The translations under genes were made by a program, and so were the position numbers. The notes beneath the pieces are model-generated. The model did no database searches. It was given only the letters and a program-made list of their open reading frames with translations, and was not told the DNA's origin. A stretch of 64,000 nucleotides of DNA, taken from assembly GCA_030737875.1 (NCBI GenBank), contig CM060911.1, positions 108,728,625 through 108,792,624 on the forward strand, read 5' to 3'. The stretch is from Allium sativum. Taxonomy: Eukaryota; Streptophyta; Magnoliopsida; Asparagales; Amaryllidaceae. Below, one piece after another: positions 11,878-22,886 of the stretch (position 1 is the first letter of the stretch; every line of letters begins with the position of its first letter).

Positions 11878-12759
11878 TTTCTTTTTAAATTTCAAAAAGG
11901 TACTTTTTCATTTGACCTCTAAATGAGGCCCACCTCCTGTCGTCCATAGCTAATTACCCACATTCCGAACATAATGGGATATGTATCGCAAGCTGATTCG
12001 ACCGTTTTGATCAGTTTTCGTCAAAATCAACATATAACTATATATATGGAATTTAAACGCGCATTTCAATTTACCGGGGTCACATACGAACTATAAAAAT
12101 TCCCGCAAAATATTTCCTAGCTTCGTATTGACGATACGGTCCTAATAAAACTAGAATCGTCGAATTCTGAGGCTGTATGAAAAATGGCCATTTTTCAGTC
12201 GATTAAAATCAACTGAAACTGGTCAAACGCGTTTTCTTTTGCCACACTCACATATTGATTTGAAAAATTATGAAATTTTGAATCTAGCAATAACTTGACA
12301 TCACTGACCCAACAAAAGTGGTTTCGTCGAAATCCGAGGTCGTTTGTAAAATTTCCATTTTTAAGGGCCTGAATTCCATAGCGAGTATTCAGAATTTTCA
12401 ACTGGACATATCTTTTGATTCCCGCTATGAAATTTCAATTTTTCGGATTCGTTCGAAAGATATCCTCAAATAGATTCTAATATTTTTGGTTTCACTAAAA
12501 TCCGGATTGTTTTGCACCCGGTACATTCAATTGAAGTTTGAAATCGAATTATCGAACTACCGCGCCATTTTCAATTCTATTTATAATTATTTATAATTAT
12601 TATATTCTAACGACGACGTATATAATATATACGTTCGAATTATATTCAAAATAAATTTCTCGTCGATATTATTTAAAATAATTCATTTTAAATGTTCAAA
12701 ATTCGCTAAAATTGCCAAAATAAAAATTTTAAGCTGGCTCAGATTTTTGGGTTGTTACA

Positions 12760-15726
12760 GATTTAATGGGTTTTGTGATTCTTAAGATAATATGTTGGCG
12801 ATACGAGTTTGTAAGACTAGCTCGTATAACATCTAAATAAGAAAATAAAGCTTTGAGCATTCCTAAACTGAGTATTTGGAATAAGTATATATATTGGTTA
12901 TAATCAGGAATTTATTCCAATATATATTATCACTTCAAGATTGTAATTTGGAGTTATGATATATATATGATTGTATCTATCTTAAGTGTTCAAATTTATT
13001 GTGTTTAATAATAAAAATAAAAATATGTTTTTTGACATGTTAATGACGTATTTTGTTAGATGAGGCATTGGTGACATGGTAATGAATTGGACTATTTATC
13101 CCATTATAAGTTGAAATGCCAATTTAACCCGAACGGGTTTATCGATCATTTTTATTCATTTTATAATGAATCGAATTAATAGTAGTAATTTCCAAAATCT
13201 AATATTTTGTAAACATTATTTTAATAAAGAAATGAATAAATCTTTAATCAAGATTTAATGGAGTTTTCCAATTAATTAATATTTATTTGGAATTAAATAA
13301 ATTGGATTTTTGGGTTTGTCGTGAATGGTGTCTTCAATAACACCGTTCTTAAACCCAGTTGAGAAAAGAATAAATCTTTAATTAAGTTTATTAGGGTTTC
13401 CAATTATATTTATTAATTAGAATAAAAGGAAATGTGAATTGGGTTTATTGTGAGCTATGTTTTAAGCGACATCTGTTCTTTAACCCAATTGACAGTGGAA
13501 ATGTAATTTGGAATTTATAAATCTTTTATTTAGATTTAATTGAAATTTTCCAAAGTAATGTTTCCAATTTAATATATTGAATTAGAATCATATGGAATTT
13601 GATTTAATAATAATCGAGATAATCTTCTGTAAAAGAAGACCGATATTATATATGGAATTTAAGAGGCTTTGTCGTTATTCCATTTATATTATTGGTCTGA
13701 TATAGAAATTTATATCGATCATATATTGATTTGATTTTGGTAAAAATTCCATATTTAATGGAAGACAATTTTCGTTTTACCATGAACTGTGTTTTAAATG
13801 ACATTAGTTCTTTAACCTAGTTAAAGATAAGATTAATTTCCTAAAATTTAAATAATAATTTTTGATATTCAAAATCAAATTGAAGTTTAATAAATCTTTA
13901 AAAGAAAGATTTAAGAATAAATTTAAAGGATTTATCTTTGTTAGAATAATGTGAATATTTTATTTTAAAAAATATTCTGAATTGGAATGAGGCATTGGAT
14001 ATGTTTTTATAGCACTTGATTTTTTTGTTATAAAATACGCAAGTTATTCGGAAAGACCGGGTTTAACCCATTTCGAATAATTACTACGACGATTAAGAGT
14101 CAAAGATGAAGACGGTGGTTGAAGACTGGTGATCTTCACATCGAATGGATGACTACTGATGCGCTGGACTGATTTCCTCCCAGGAAAGGGTTAAAAGTGG
14201 TAGTTTGTCCGGATGAACTTGTTGATTGTCCGGATATGTGAGCACCTCACTTCCGTATTGGACATACGAGACGAGAAATAAGGTGTCTCCGGTTTCGTTC
14301 AGACCCAGAACGGACTTGTAAATGGATGTGCGTCTGACATTGAATTTCATTCCATGTAAATTAAATTGATTTCTATTTAATATATATATCTGTGTGGCGG
14401 AGAATTTATTCTCTTGCTTAACACCCTTCTCTGAGACGCACAAGCTCAGAGGTTATATATTGATAGTTATCGATCGTATGGCGTGGATTGTCAATGTGGC
14501 ACGCAAGATACAAATGATCGAGGCTTTTGTTGAAAAGCAGAGCCTTGTGGATGATGATCAAAGCATAGCCTATTCGGCATAGCCTTGTGTATAGCGTGAC
14601 CTTGCGAGCCTCACACCCCGGTAAGAGTCAGAAACGGAGCAAGGGAACGCAGGGAGTGCACACGTTTCTTTCTAGCCAGAAGTGGTGTCATCGACTTACC
14701 GGCCCTGGCATTTTACTTATGTGGATGATGGAATTTTCGAGACCTTGTATTTATTCGGTCGCCAATGGCCGTATTATAGGTTCAATAGGACTGGGAAGCG
14801 TGTGTATAGGAATTGTCAATCCACTAAAGTAAATGTGGACCGCCCCTGATGTATCCAAGGGTTCACCAGGTTCTGAATCCTGAGACATTGCTAGAATGTC
14901 TTGAATCAGTAAGGAGATCGTTCCTAGCCTTGACTCATGATGGAAATCCAACTTCCAATACGACATCATGTAGTTTTGATTGTAGAACTAGTATGGCGAC
15001 ATAGTAGGATGGGGTATTATGCCATCTATGATTGATACATTATGATTGAAATGTTTTTAAAACATATATACACTAATTATAATATCAAATCCGTTTTTAT
15101 CGTATCAAGCATTTTTGACCATTATAAGGTAAAACTCTATCCTCCGGTTTGCGTTGCATTGTGTGATGGGACTTGAGTCTTATAATGGTTTCATTTTTCT
15201 AAAAATCATTGCATTGTTTAACGATTTACTTTATTTCATGCATTGGCAATCTAATGGAGTAAACCCGTTCCGCGTTAGCGGGGTGGTCCTGTGATTAGCC
15301 TCATTACTAGTTAAAGTTAATTAAAGATTTCTCATACCAGTCCCATGACTGACCCGTAGTTTGTTTTACTTTGCAAACTCGGGTGCCCTCTTTTCCACAT
15401 GGGCAGTCGAGTAGCTTATTTTGCAAATATATTGAGCAGGATTCTGGATCGAAGCTTAAAGCTGTGTCCAGAGCATTGATAGACTTCCGCTGTATCAGTT
15501 TATTCATTTCCGCTGCAATTTATTAAATTATTGTAAAGTATCTTCTGCTGTATTTTATCGATGTACTCTGATGTTCTGTACTCTGATGTAACATTATTAT
15601 AATGTTTATAAAATTCTTTTGTTATTTGTTTTGATGTGTTGTATTCCCAGAGTTAGCATATTTGGGTTTTGAATGGTCTTGGTCGATTTAGCGATCGATT
15701 AGGTCCGTGCAAAATCTCTATCGTTA
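12760..15726 (+). repeat. Inverted, truncated LTR of a related family
   Basis: On the reverse strand the right end reads TGTAACGATAGAG..., then resembles the start of element A's LTR (CGATCG, GACCAAGACC). Further in it carries modules shared with elements A-C: the CCCATGACTGACCCG segment (15343-15360), GCATTGTGTGATGGG (15162-15176), and GATGAAGACGGTGGTTGAAG (14106-14125). A unit around TTCTTTAACCCAGTT recurs at about 13318, 13450 and 13785. Homology is clear from about 13300 rightwards; 12760-13300 is AT-rich and I cannot place it. No PBS follows 15726, so this is a 3' or solo LTR, probably cut by element A. Confidence 0.65.
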
Positions 15727-15782
15727 CATAAACTGAAGGCCGTTGCACCACAACGGATAGTGCAATGGTCACATTCCCTCCC

Positions 15783-15790
15783 CTATATAC
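15783..15790 (+). promoter_or_regulatory. TATA box upstream of Harbinger ORF1
   Basis: CTATATAC lies about 75 nt upstream of the ATG at 15861, within a C/T-rich plant-type leader (CTCCTCCTTCCTTC), a reasonable core promoter for the ORF1 pseudogene. Confidence 0.5.
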
Positions 15791-15860
15791 CATCTCCTCC
15801 TTCCTTCTTTATCCACACAACCACATCACCTTCTCAACTTTAACTTCTACAACCAAAAAA

Positions 15861-17514
15861 ATGTCTTCTTCTGCACCAAAGCGAACTGGAAAACAAACTG
15901 GAAAGAAGAAACGCATGCCCCAACCGCACTCGTCATCCTATGCCATGCAACGTCCAGTCTAACAGTAGCAATCATTTCATCCATCTCACGAATACGGAAA
16001 CCCGGCGTATTCAAATTATCTATACCGACATCCTTACCAACCGCTCGTTCCTCCTAATTTTCCTCCGATCCAATCTACCGCCTTGCCACAGTTATACCAA
16101 CGATGTCCCGTGGTAACCATGTACGACGATCATTCGTCGTATATGTCAATGATGATGCAGACCGATCAAAGTCAACAACCTTACCTAACTCCGCAACAGA
16201 CCGAGGTTCGTGACCGAGAACGTATGCAAAATCTGCAAGGACAGTTTTCATATGGCTATGCCTCTCCTACGAACGAAGAAAATGTTGAAACTTCAATGGA
16301 GGAGGTGGAGGAGGAAGATGCGAACGAGGATGCGAATGTTACAAATTTCGAAGAATGTAAACAAGAATACCTTGCACCTATAAGTCCCGAATATAACCAA
16401 ACGAAGACTACGTGGAAGTCTTTAAGCGGCATTTTCAATAAACGACACCAAATTGAAGTTGTACCGGAGGCGGATCACGGAATAGAAGATATCGAGGATG
16501 AACATGCCGAAGGGGAAGGAACAGCAACGGATAGAAGAAAAAACAATGTAAGTTTACTTCCGAGTAGTACGTTTCACTTGCTAGATCTTAGATACGCATT
16601 TCACAGGACAGAATTACTGGGAATAATACGAAAGGTCAGAAATTTTGGGAAAGAGTTGCAGAGTTTTACAATTCCTTGGAAGCGATGAGTAGAACATGGG
16701 GATCACTTAGAGGCGGTTATAGAGTTATGAATGCCGCATGTCAGGACTATCTAGCAATACTGACAAGTTTGCAGAACAGGCAGCAAGCGGTGTTAACCTT
16801 ATGACGTTGTAAGTACCATGGATTATTTTTAAAAATAACATATTGTACTATGATTAGTTAGAAATGTCATATACTCATACAATTTCGATTTTGTGTTACA
16901 GATTGAAGAGTCACGAAAGGCCTACCAACAAAAGTATGGGCATCCATTTAAATTTGAAGACTGCTTCGAGCTTCTATCTAGTTTGCTGAAGTGGAAGAAC
17001 CCAAGCAACTTCATGTTTGAGCAGCAAAACAAGGCTAGAAGGATGAACTACTCTGATTCTAGTCCAGGAAGTGACCCGAGTTCGCAAGATAGAAGCCCTT
17101 TATATGGAACTAGTGACGGACGACCTACTGGTAGAGCCAAGTCAATTCAGCTGGAGCAACGCGGTACAGAGTTTTCTAGATTTATGGAAACAATGGAGAA
17201 TTCAACTAAGAGACTAGAGAGCATAAAGTTAATTTGTAGCGCAAAGAAACCGTAGCGACGAAGTGTTCCAAAAGGCAGTTTGGGATGATCGAGAGCTTCG
17301 AAGACAAGCACAGATGGAGAAAGAAGTCATGCTATGAGAGAACTAGGACGAGAAGAAAGCTTTGCTGTGAGAGAAGAATTATATCAAAATGATTACATGT
17401 GATTTTAGTAAGCTTTCCCCTCTACAGCAAGAATTATTAACTGAGCAGCTTGGGGAGTACAGAAAGTATAAAGGAGGCGGAAGCGGAAGTGGCAGTGGTT
17501 CGTATAAGGACTAG
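15861..17514 (+). pseudogene. PIF/Harbinger ORF1 protein (SANT/Myb-like with NAM-associated C-terminal region), broken
   Basis: In this family ORF1 is the DNA-binding partner that assists the transposase. The start MSSSAPKRTGKQ is followed by a basic, Gln/Pro-rich N-terminus and an acidic stretch (16290-16350). The SANT-like part is visible near 16575-16680 as LARS-(stop)-IRISQDRITG then KGQKFWERVAEFYN. After an intron-like gap (GTAAGT at 16809, acceptor TTACAG at about 16902) comes IEESRKAYQQKYGHPFKFED and LLKWKNPSNF, the pattern of the plant NAM-associated/Harbinger ORF1 tail. The end is KLSPLQQELLTEQLGEYRKY with a Gly/Ser tail. Breaks: TAA at 15960 and TAG at 15966 in a run of expected Gln codons, a frameshift before the SANT part, TAG at an expected Trp there, and a stop near 17253. 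Confidence 0.75.
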
Positions 17515-17890
17515 CTATATATGTTGGGTTGAGTTGTAATATGATTGAGAACTGTTTGTAGTATTTATGTACTAGTTGTTGTTTATGTTAGGGCAACTCC
17601 AGTGGATTCAAGGTTGTTGTTTATGTACTAGTTGTGTTGGTAGTAAAGTTATTGTATTATTGTGGATTAATGTCGATTAGTCTAAACGGGGACAACAGAC
17701 AACAAACAGCTACAATAAAGGATACACCATTATAACAAAATATAGGATGCAACATCATTATAACATACAACGTACATCATACAACATCAATACATCCAAA
17801 TATGAGATACAAGATACATTCCACATTCAATGCAACATGCAGCATACAACTATGATACAATATGGCAGAACAACCGGACAATCCAAATTG
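17515..17890. other. Spacer between ORF1 and first GRF pseudogene
   Basis: There is no gene. GTACTAGTTGTTGTTTATG occurs at about 17569 and again in part near 17605. Between them sits TTAGGGCAACTCCAGTGG, which resembles a Harbinger terminus after a TTA target. The rest is rich in ACAT/CAAC short repeats. Confidence 0.4.
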
Positions 17891-18454
17891 CTAGTAGTCT
17901 TTGTTTCTCCAAGAACCACTCCATCCGTACAACATTTCTGCTTTTGTTGCAACGTTCAATCTTTCCAAGCGACCGACCTCTGCTTGCATCCCCAGTGCAT
18001 ACTGGACACCCCTCTCAGTCAAAAGTGGATCGTACTACGAGAAAAAATTACAACGTTGCAACCCTTGTCGGTTTTGTGCAGCAATATATGCCTTGCACCC
18101 ACAAAATCGACGACCAGCATTGGTTTGACTCTTAGAAACAACCACGTTGCATTCCACTCCACAATAGCAAAGAATAGTCCGACCCATAATGCTAGAGCAT
18201 GACCTTTCGGGGTTCTGGCGAGAAATTACTTCCATCAACCGAGCATGATGGGTTTTTTGCATTGGTCTAATTCTTGGGAAAACAACGTTGGGTTGTGTGG
18301 CACTAAAAAGTTCAGGCTCCACTTCTCCGGGTTCGACTTGGACATCTACATGTGTTTCTAGCACAATCTTTACATCTTCGATTGGTTGCCTATTCCTTTC
18401 ATACGCATCGTACAGTTGAACCATCGTTTCATCATCGTATTCCCAACTAGACAT
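17891..18454 (-). pseudogene. GRF-type zinc-finger protein, interrupted by a nonsense codon
   Basis: The open frame starts MSSWEYDDETMVQLYDAYER and shows a GRF zinc finger: CYCG, then TNAGRRFCGC, then RCNFFS. The family pattern continues with Trp, but the codon at 18035-18037 is TAG. Beyond it the same frame stays open for 47 codons (YDPLLTERG, then a Leu/Glu-rich helix LERLNVATKAEML) to a TAG at 17891, as expected for the coiled-coil tail of plant GRF proteins. The simplest reading is a TGG to TAG change. GRF fingers bind nucleic acid in other proteins; the role here is unknown. The promoter region (18549-18655) holds a 64 bp duplication. It is transcribed towards ORF1. Confidence 0.7.
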
Positions 18455-18548
18455 AATGACGATAGGAAATTATTGGAGGGTTAGAAATAACGAAGACAGG
18501 AAGAAGATGCAGGGTCCTATTTAATAACGCAAGTCCACTTCCCGATAT

Positions 18549-18655
18549 ATGAATGATGGACAGGTAGCAGAGATTCCCTGTCTCATTTGTATTTTTCCGT
18601 GGCACGGGTTTTATGAATGATGGACAGGTAGTAGAGATTCCCTGTCTCATTTGTA
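18549..18655. repeat. 64 bp tandem duplication upstream of first GRF pseudogene
   Basis: ATGAATGATGGACAGGTAG, then AGAGATTCCCTGTCTCATTT, occurs at 18549 and again at 18613 with a single visible difference in the overlap. It lies just upstream of the likely start of transcription. Confidence 0.8.
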
Positions 18656-18689
18656 CTAGTGATGTCGACTTTGTATTTTTCCGCTGTCT

Positions 18690-19130
18690 CGTTTCTAATG
18701 TGAATCAGATGATTTAACTAATTTAATTCAATTTAGATTTAAATTATAATAACGTTTATATTTAATAAACGGCATTAGAACGTATAAATTATATTATAAT
18801 TATAATCGAGCCTGAAATGGCGCGGCAGTTCGTAATTTGGCGATTCGAAATTTAAACGAATATACATAATCCGTTTTACGTTGGATTTCTATAAAACAAG
18901 AAACGTTCGAATCTGTTGACGATATTTTTCTAATGGAAGAGGAAAATCTGATTTCATCATATAGGTTGTGAGTTATGTCCAAATCAAATTTTAAAATAGT
19001 CGCTATGGAATTCCTTTATAATTTATAACAATTTATTTATATTATAAATGGATTTTCAATATAAATTGAATAGTGATTTAATCTGGATTTGAAATGTAGA
19101 TTTATAAATTCAAATAGGAATATTTTGGAT
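18690..19130 (+). repeat. Isolated LTR fragment (element A-like middle region), inverted relative to A
   Basis: CCTGAAATGGCGCGGCAGTT (18810) and TTATGTCCAAATCAAATTTT (18974) match the reverse complement of element A's LTR around 1190-1375. It lies between the two GRF pseudogenes and is not contiguous with the inverted LTR at 12760-15726, so it is a separate, eroded copy. Confidence 0.5.
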
Positions 19131-19343
19131 ATGTAATTAAACACTTGAGAACAAACAGGATACATATCCTACTTCACACAATGATACAATTAATAATAAG
19201 CATAATCCCACAACAGATCACAAAGATACATCAATTACTGATACATGATGCCAAGTACAACATCAAAGCAGGAAACATAGGAAATAGTTTGCTAAGCCAA
19301 CGTCTCATAACGTTGAAACTCAAGGGAGTCTCATTATGTTCAA

Positions 19344-19811
19344 TCACAACTGCTCAGTTTCATTTTCCAGACGTCTAATCTGTTATTCTAGTTCATTTGC
19401 ATATGCTACTCCCCTCGGGAAAAGTGGGTCGTCTATCCATTCCATGTAGCCATTAGGATACAGTGGACATTTCTGCATGCGGCGACCTATATTGTTTCCC
19501 TCTGCTCGAACAACCACTTCAACCGCATAACCGCAATAGCAACAAACTTGATAAGAGTCCACTTCCTTCTCAGAAGGTGGTACTCGATACACCTCAACTT
19601 CTTGTCGTGGTTGAGGGACCGAATGTTCATACGCTGGTTGAACATGGGCTGCTTGAGCTTCAGGTGGTTGTTGAACGTTCCCTGGTCCGTAAGGTGGTTG
19701 AGCCTGAGGTGTTAGTTGGTTTAGAAACTGTAATTCGTCTTCCATCTCCTGAAGTCTCCTCTGTTCGTACACCTCTTCCTCGGAGTCAGTAGCTGATGGC
19801 CACGACGGCTT
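19344..19811 (-). pseudogene. Second GRF-type zinc-finger protein, start codon lost and tail cut by a stop
   Basis: The frame aligns with the first GRF pseudogene: KPSWPSATDSEEE corresponds to its MSSWEYDDE, and the codon at the Met position (19809-19811) is AAG. Further on come a Pro/Gln-rich linker and the finger CCYCG, GNNIGRRMQKCP, then GYMEWIDDPLFPRG. The usual fourth Cys position appears to be Tyr. A TAA at 19383-19385 precedes 13 open codons (QIRRLENETEQL) that look like the family's coiled-coil tail, so CAA to TAA is likely. The frame stays open upstream of 19811, but a Met there (19916) lies upstream of the TATA box, so I do not take it as the start. Confidence 0.65.
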
Positions 19812-19885
19812 GGTTGTGGGAATGCAAAAAAGGAGATGGAAACAAGGTTTTTTGAGTGAAGTAAGTTGGGAGTATTTTGGGAGAG

Positions 19886-19895
19886 TTATATAGTT
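19886..19895 (-). promoter_or_regulatory. TATA box of second GRF pseudogene
   Basis: CTATATAACT on the minus strand, about 75 nt upstream of the expected start codon, which is the same spacing as for ORF1. Confidence 0.5.
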
Positions 19896-19993
19896 GAGTG
19901 AAGGAGTTGGAAACAAGGTTTTTTAACTCCTCCATGTAGACAAACTTGATACGGTGACAATACAACTCACCATAATGTTTCAAAAGCCTGCTA

Positions 19994-20923
19994 CAGTCAC
20001 TGAAATGACTTAACATAGAGACATAATTCGTAATCAATCTAGAAAGGAAGCAGAAGAGCGTACATGTTAACTTAAAGACTTAACCACAACAGAGACATAG
20101 GACAAAACATTGACATGACTACACACTGAGACACTGACAAGCGTACTACAACAATCTTTGACAATAGTACACACTGATACAGTCACTGAAATGACTTGAC
20201 AGAGAGACATAATTCGTAATCAATGTAGAAAGGAAGCAGAAGAGCGCACATGTTAACTTAAAGACTTAACCACAACAGAGATATAGGACAAAATATTGAC
20301 ATGACTACACATTGAGACACTGACAATCGTACTACAACAATCTTTGACAATAAAACACACTGATACAGTCACTGAAATGACTTGACATAGAGACATAATT
20401 CATAATCAATGTAGAAAGGAAGCAGAAGAGCGCACATGTTAACTTAAAGACTTAACCACAACAGAGATATAGGACAAAACATTGACATGACCACACACTG
20501 AGACATTGACAATTGTACTACAACAATCTTTGACAATAATACACACTGATACAGTCACTGAAATGACTTGACATAGAGACATAATTCGTAGTCAATGTAG
20601 AAAGGAAGTAGAAGAGCGCACACGTTAACTTAAAGACTTAACCACAACAGAGACATAGGACAAAACATTGACATGACTATACACTGAGACACTGACAAGC
20701 GTACTACAACAATCTTTGACAATAATACACACTGATACAGTCACTGAAATGACTTGACATAGAGACATAATTCCTAACCAATGTCGAAAGGAAGCAGAAG
20801 AGCGCACATGTTAACTTAAAGACTTAACCACAACAGAGACATAGGATAAAACATTGACATGACTACACACTGAGACACTGACATGCATATTACAACAATC
20901 TTTGACAATAATACACACTGATA
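19994..20923. repeat. Five-copy 186 bp tandem array
   Basis: CAGTCACTGAAATGACTT occurs at 19994, 20180, 20366, 20552 and 20738, an exact period of 186 bp. Each copy continues with AGAGACATAATTC, GAAAGGAAGCAGAAGAGCG, TTAACTTAAAGACTTAACC and CTTTGACAATA, with few differences. As 186 is a multiple of three, short reading frames recur, but they contain stops and no recognisable protein. The array lies just 3' of the transposase pseudogene. Confidence 0.92.
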
Positions 20924-21015
20924 CATAGTACACGAACAGTACATAGCTACCAACACATACATAATTTTTAACAAAATATAGTACACATACATGATAAAAG
21001 TCTTGCAAACATAAA

Positions 21016-22341
21016 CTAGCCACTAATGATTCCGACTATTCCTTCCTTTATGTCCCACAAATGTTCCACCAACTGGTCATGCAATTGGAAGTGCGCAGAT
21101 TGATCTTCAATGTGTTGAACCATAACAACATATTCTCCCGTTGAGTTTATATCTTTATGGGGTCTTGCATTAGGCCCCTTAAACATGTAAGGATAATTAG
21201 CCTTTTGATTCTTATATCCGCCTCGTTCCGACTCTATAATCATGTTATGTATTATTATACAAGCATACATGATTTCTGAAAGAACTCTTGCATCATGAAA
21301 ACGAGCAGGATTACGCGAGCTTGTAAATCACCAAATGTACGTTCGATGTCCTTTCTGTAGCTAGCTACTTTTTCAGTGAAATAACTTTCTTTGTCATTTG
21401 ATGGTACTCTGAATCCTTGTATCATAGTTCTGCACTTTGGATATATTCCATCCACTAGGTAGTATCCAGTTTTGTGTTCGATATAACCAACATTATATGA
21501 AACATCTGTTGACAGGCCATTAGCAAGTTTTGTGAAAAGGTATGATTGTTTTAAAACATTTATATCGTTTAACGAACCTGGGACTCCAAAAAAAGCATGC
21601 CAAACCCATAAATCATCTGTTGCTACTGCTTCAAGGATCATTGACGGCACTTTTTTTATGTCCGGTGAATATTCCTTTCCATCCAGTTGGGCTGTTTTTC
21701 CAAGGCCAATGCATGCAATCTAAACTTCCAATCATACCTGGAAATCCTCTAGCTTCTCCCCTATGTAGTATCCTGCTTATATCGTTTGGTCCAAGCATTC
21801 GTAGATACTCCTCCCCGAACTGTTGAACAACTATTTTACAGAATTCGTTCAGACACTCTATTGCTGTTGATGCTGCGATTCTGAAATATTCATCCATTTG
21901 GTCACCAGATGTTCCATAGCTTAGCATCCTCAACGCTGATGAAATGTTGATATGGTGTGAGTGGCCGATTTCTTGTGCTCCGTTCAGTCTATAATTGAAA
22001 CATGGGTTTGATTGATGAAGTTTAAGATAAATTTTTGAGAAAATAGCCGAACTCATATGAAACCGATGGCGGAACAAAATTATGTCGTAGGTCGGATTAT
22101 CGATGAAGTATTCCTTCATTAGTCTTTCATGTCCATCCTTGTAGTCTCTCTTATAACGCCAGTTAATCCGGCCATGTGTACTACCTCGGCGGTTGTTCAT
22201 TGAGCCTTCAACAAATAAATTGGAATACCCAACCATTGCTTGCTGTTCCAGCTCCTCCTGCGTCTCTTCCTCCATTTCTAGTTCGGCATCGTCAGCTTGA
22301 TTCATGACTTTGTAGTTCTGGTAGTATAGGTTTGGATCCAT
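21016..22341 (-). pseudogene. PIF/Harbinger DDE transposase (HARBI1-like), two frameshifts
   Basis: It is read in three overlapping frame segments: 22341-21631, 21650-21255 and 21270-21016. Order: acidic N-terminus from MDPNLYYQNY, FRHRFHMSSAIFSKI, the first catalytic Asp in GSLDCMHWPWKNSP, then LEAVATDDLWVWHAFFGVPG leading into SLNDINVL with the second Asp, then YRKDIERTFGDLQAR with the catalytic Glu, and ACIIIHNMIIESERG near the end. All three DDE residues are present. The first frameshift falls at a run of seven A (minus strand) near 21645, the second near 21325 between DLQAR and the expected NPARF. The shifts cancel, so the last segment is back in the first frame. Length and order match plant Harbinger transposases, but no full-length protein is made from this copy. 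Confidence 0.88.
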
Positions 22342-22886
22342 TTATTTCTGCAACTTCAAGTTAATTTTTTTTATGCGTAGTTCTGGTAGTATAGGATTGG
22401 AGATGTGATTGGTGCTAATATATACAGTTCAAAGACACCAGCATGGCCACAGTGCATGCAATAAGAGATTTTAAGTATATGTCCGTTCTTTATTAAAGTA
22501 GGTTTCCCTCTTGCTATTCGTAAAGTCTGTACTGAAAGATTCTTTCGTCCATTAATTTGAATGAGTAGTCTTTGTGATATTATTAAAGTTGGTTGTCTTG
22601 TTTGCAAATGATTGTCGGATATTTCCTTTCTTTATTAAAGTAGGTTGTCTTGTTGGCAAATGCTTGTCGGATATGTCCATTCTTTATTAAAATAGGTTGT
22701 CTTCTTCCACGTAATAAAGTCTATAGTGAAAGATTCTTTCTTTAATCAATTTGACTAATATGTCGTCTTGCCATTATTAAAGTAGGTAGTACATTGTGAC
22801 GGATTCTTTCTTTAATCAATTTGACGGATTCTTTCTTTAAAGGGGAATGAGGATGGAGTGGCGGCGGGGAGGGTTGGTGAAGTGAT
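22342..22886. other. Transposase upstream region with short direct repeats
   Basis: There is no gene. TCTTTATTAAAGTAGGTTGTCTTG and variants recur at about 22487, 22580, 22628, 22680 and 22777, and ATTCTTTCTTTAATCAATTTGAC recurs at about 22731 and 22802. CCTATACTACCAGAACTAC just upstream of the transposase start duplicates its own first codons. Such clustered motifs upstream of a transposase may be binding sites; this is inference. Confidence 0.5.

Larger units (their letters stand above)
1..12759 (-). mobile_element. Element A: LARD-like non-autonomous Gypsy LTR retrotransposon (left end outside window)
   Basis: The sequence 29-4846 recurs almost unchanged at 7888-12759, giving two direct LTRs around an interior of 2029 bp. 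Beside the right LTR lies a 12 nt primer-binding site readable on the minus strand, and beside the left LTR a purine tract, also on the minus strand, so the element runs right to left. No gag or pol reading frame is present. Large LTRs around a short non-coding interior fit the LARD class, which depends on proteins from autonomous Gypsy relatives. The right LTR ends TTACA and is followed by GATTT, the presumed target duplication; the matching copy lies outside the window. It appears to have inserted beside or into an older inverted LTR of a related family. Confidence 0.85.
6876..12759 (-). repeat. Element A, 5' LTR (complete, 5884 bp)
   Basis: It begins TGTAACGACAAGG on the plus strand and ends GGGTTGTTACA, so TG...CA ends are present on both strands. 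Compared with the other LTR and with element B it lacks several hundred bases at about 7887, where a sequence resembling element B near 29770 is joined directly to one resembling B near 30165. Other parts are a structured module (9060-9170), tandem hairpins (10545-11100), a splice-donor-like site (11555-11556), a GC-rich leader and a TATA box (11867-11877), all read on the minus strand. Confidence 0.85.

Noticed and set aside
11564..11926. Gly-rich and Pro/Arg-rich ORFs in the GC-rich LTR leader
   Set aside because: Both strands are open because of GC-rich low complexity, and the frame is not kept between the two LTR copies.
16548..16606. 59 bp intron in Harbinger ORF1
   Set aside because: GTAAGT and TTTCACAG would restore frame, but the skipped bases themselves encode the expected LARS-x-IRISQ part of the SANT domain, so a frameshift plus a nonsense codon fits better.
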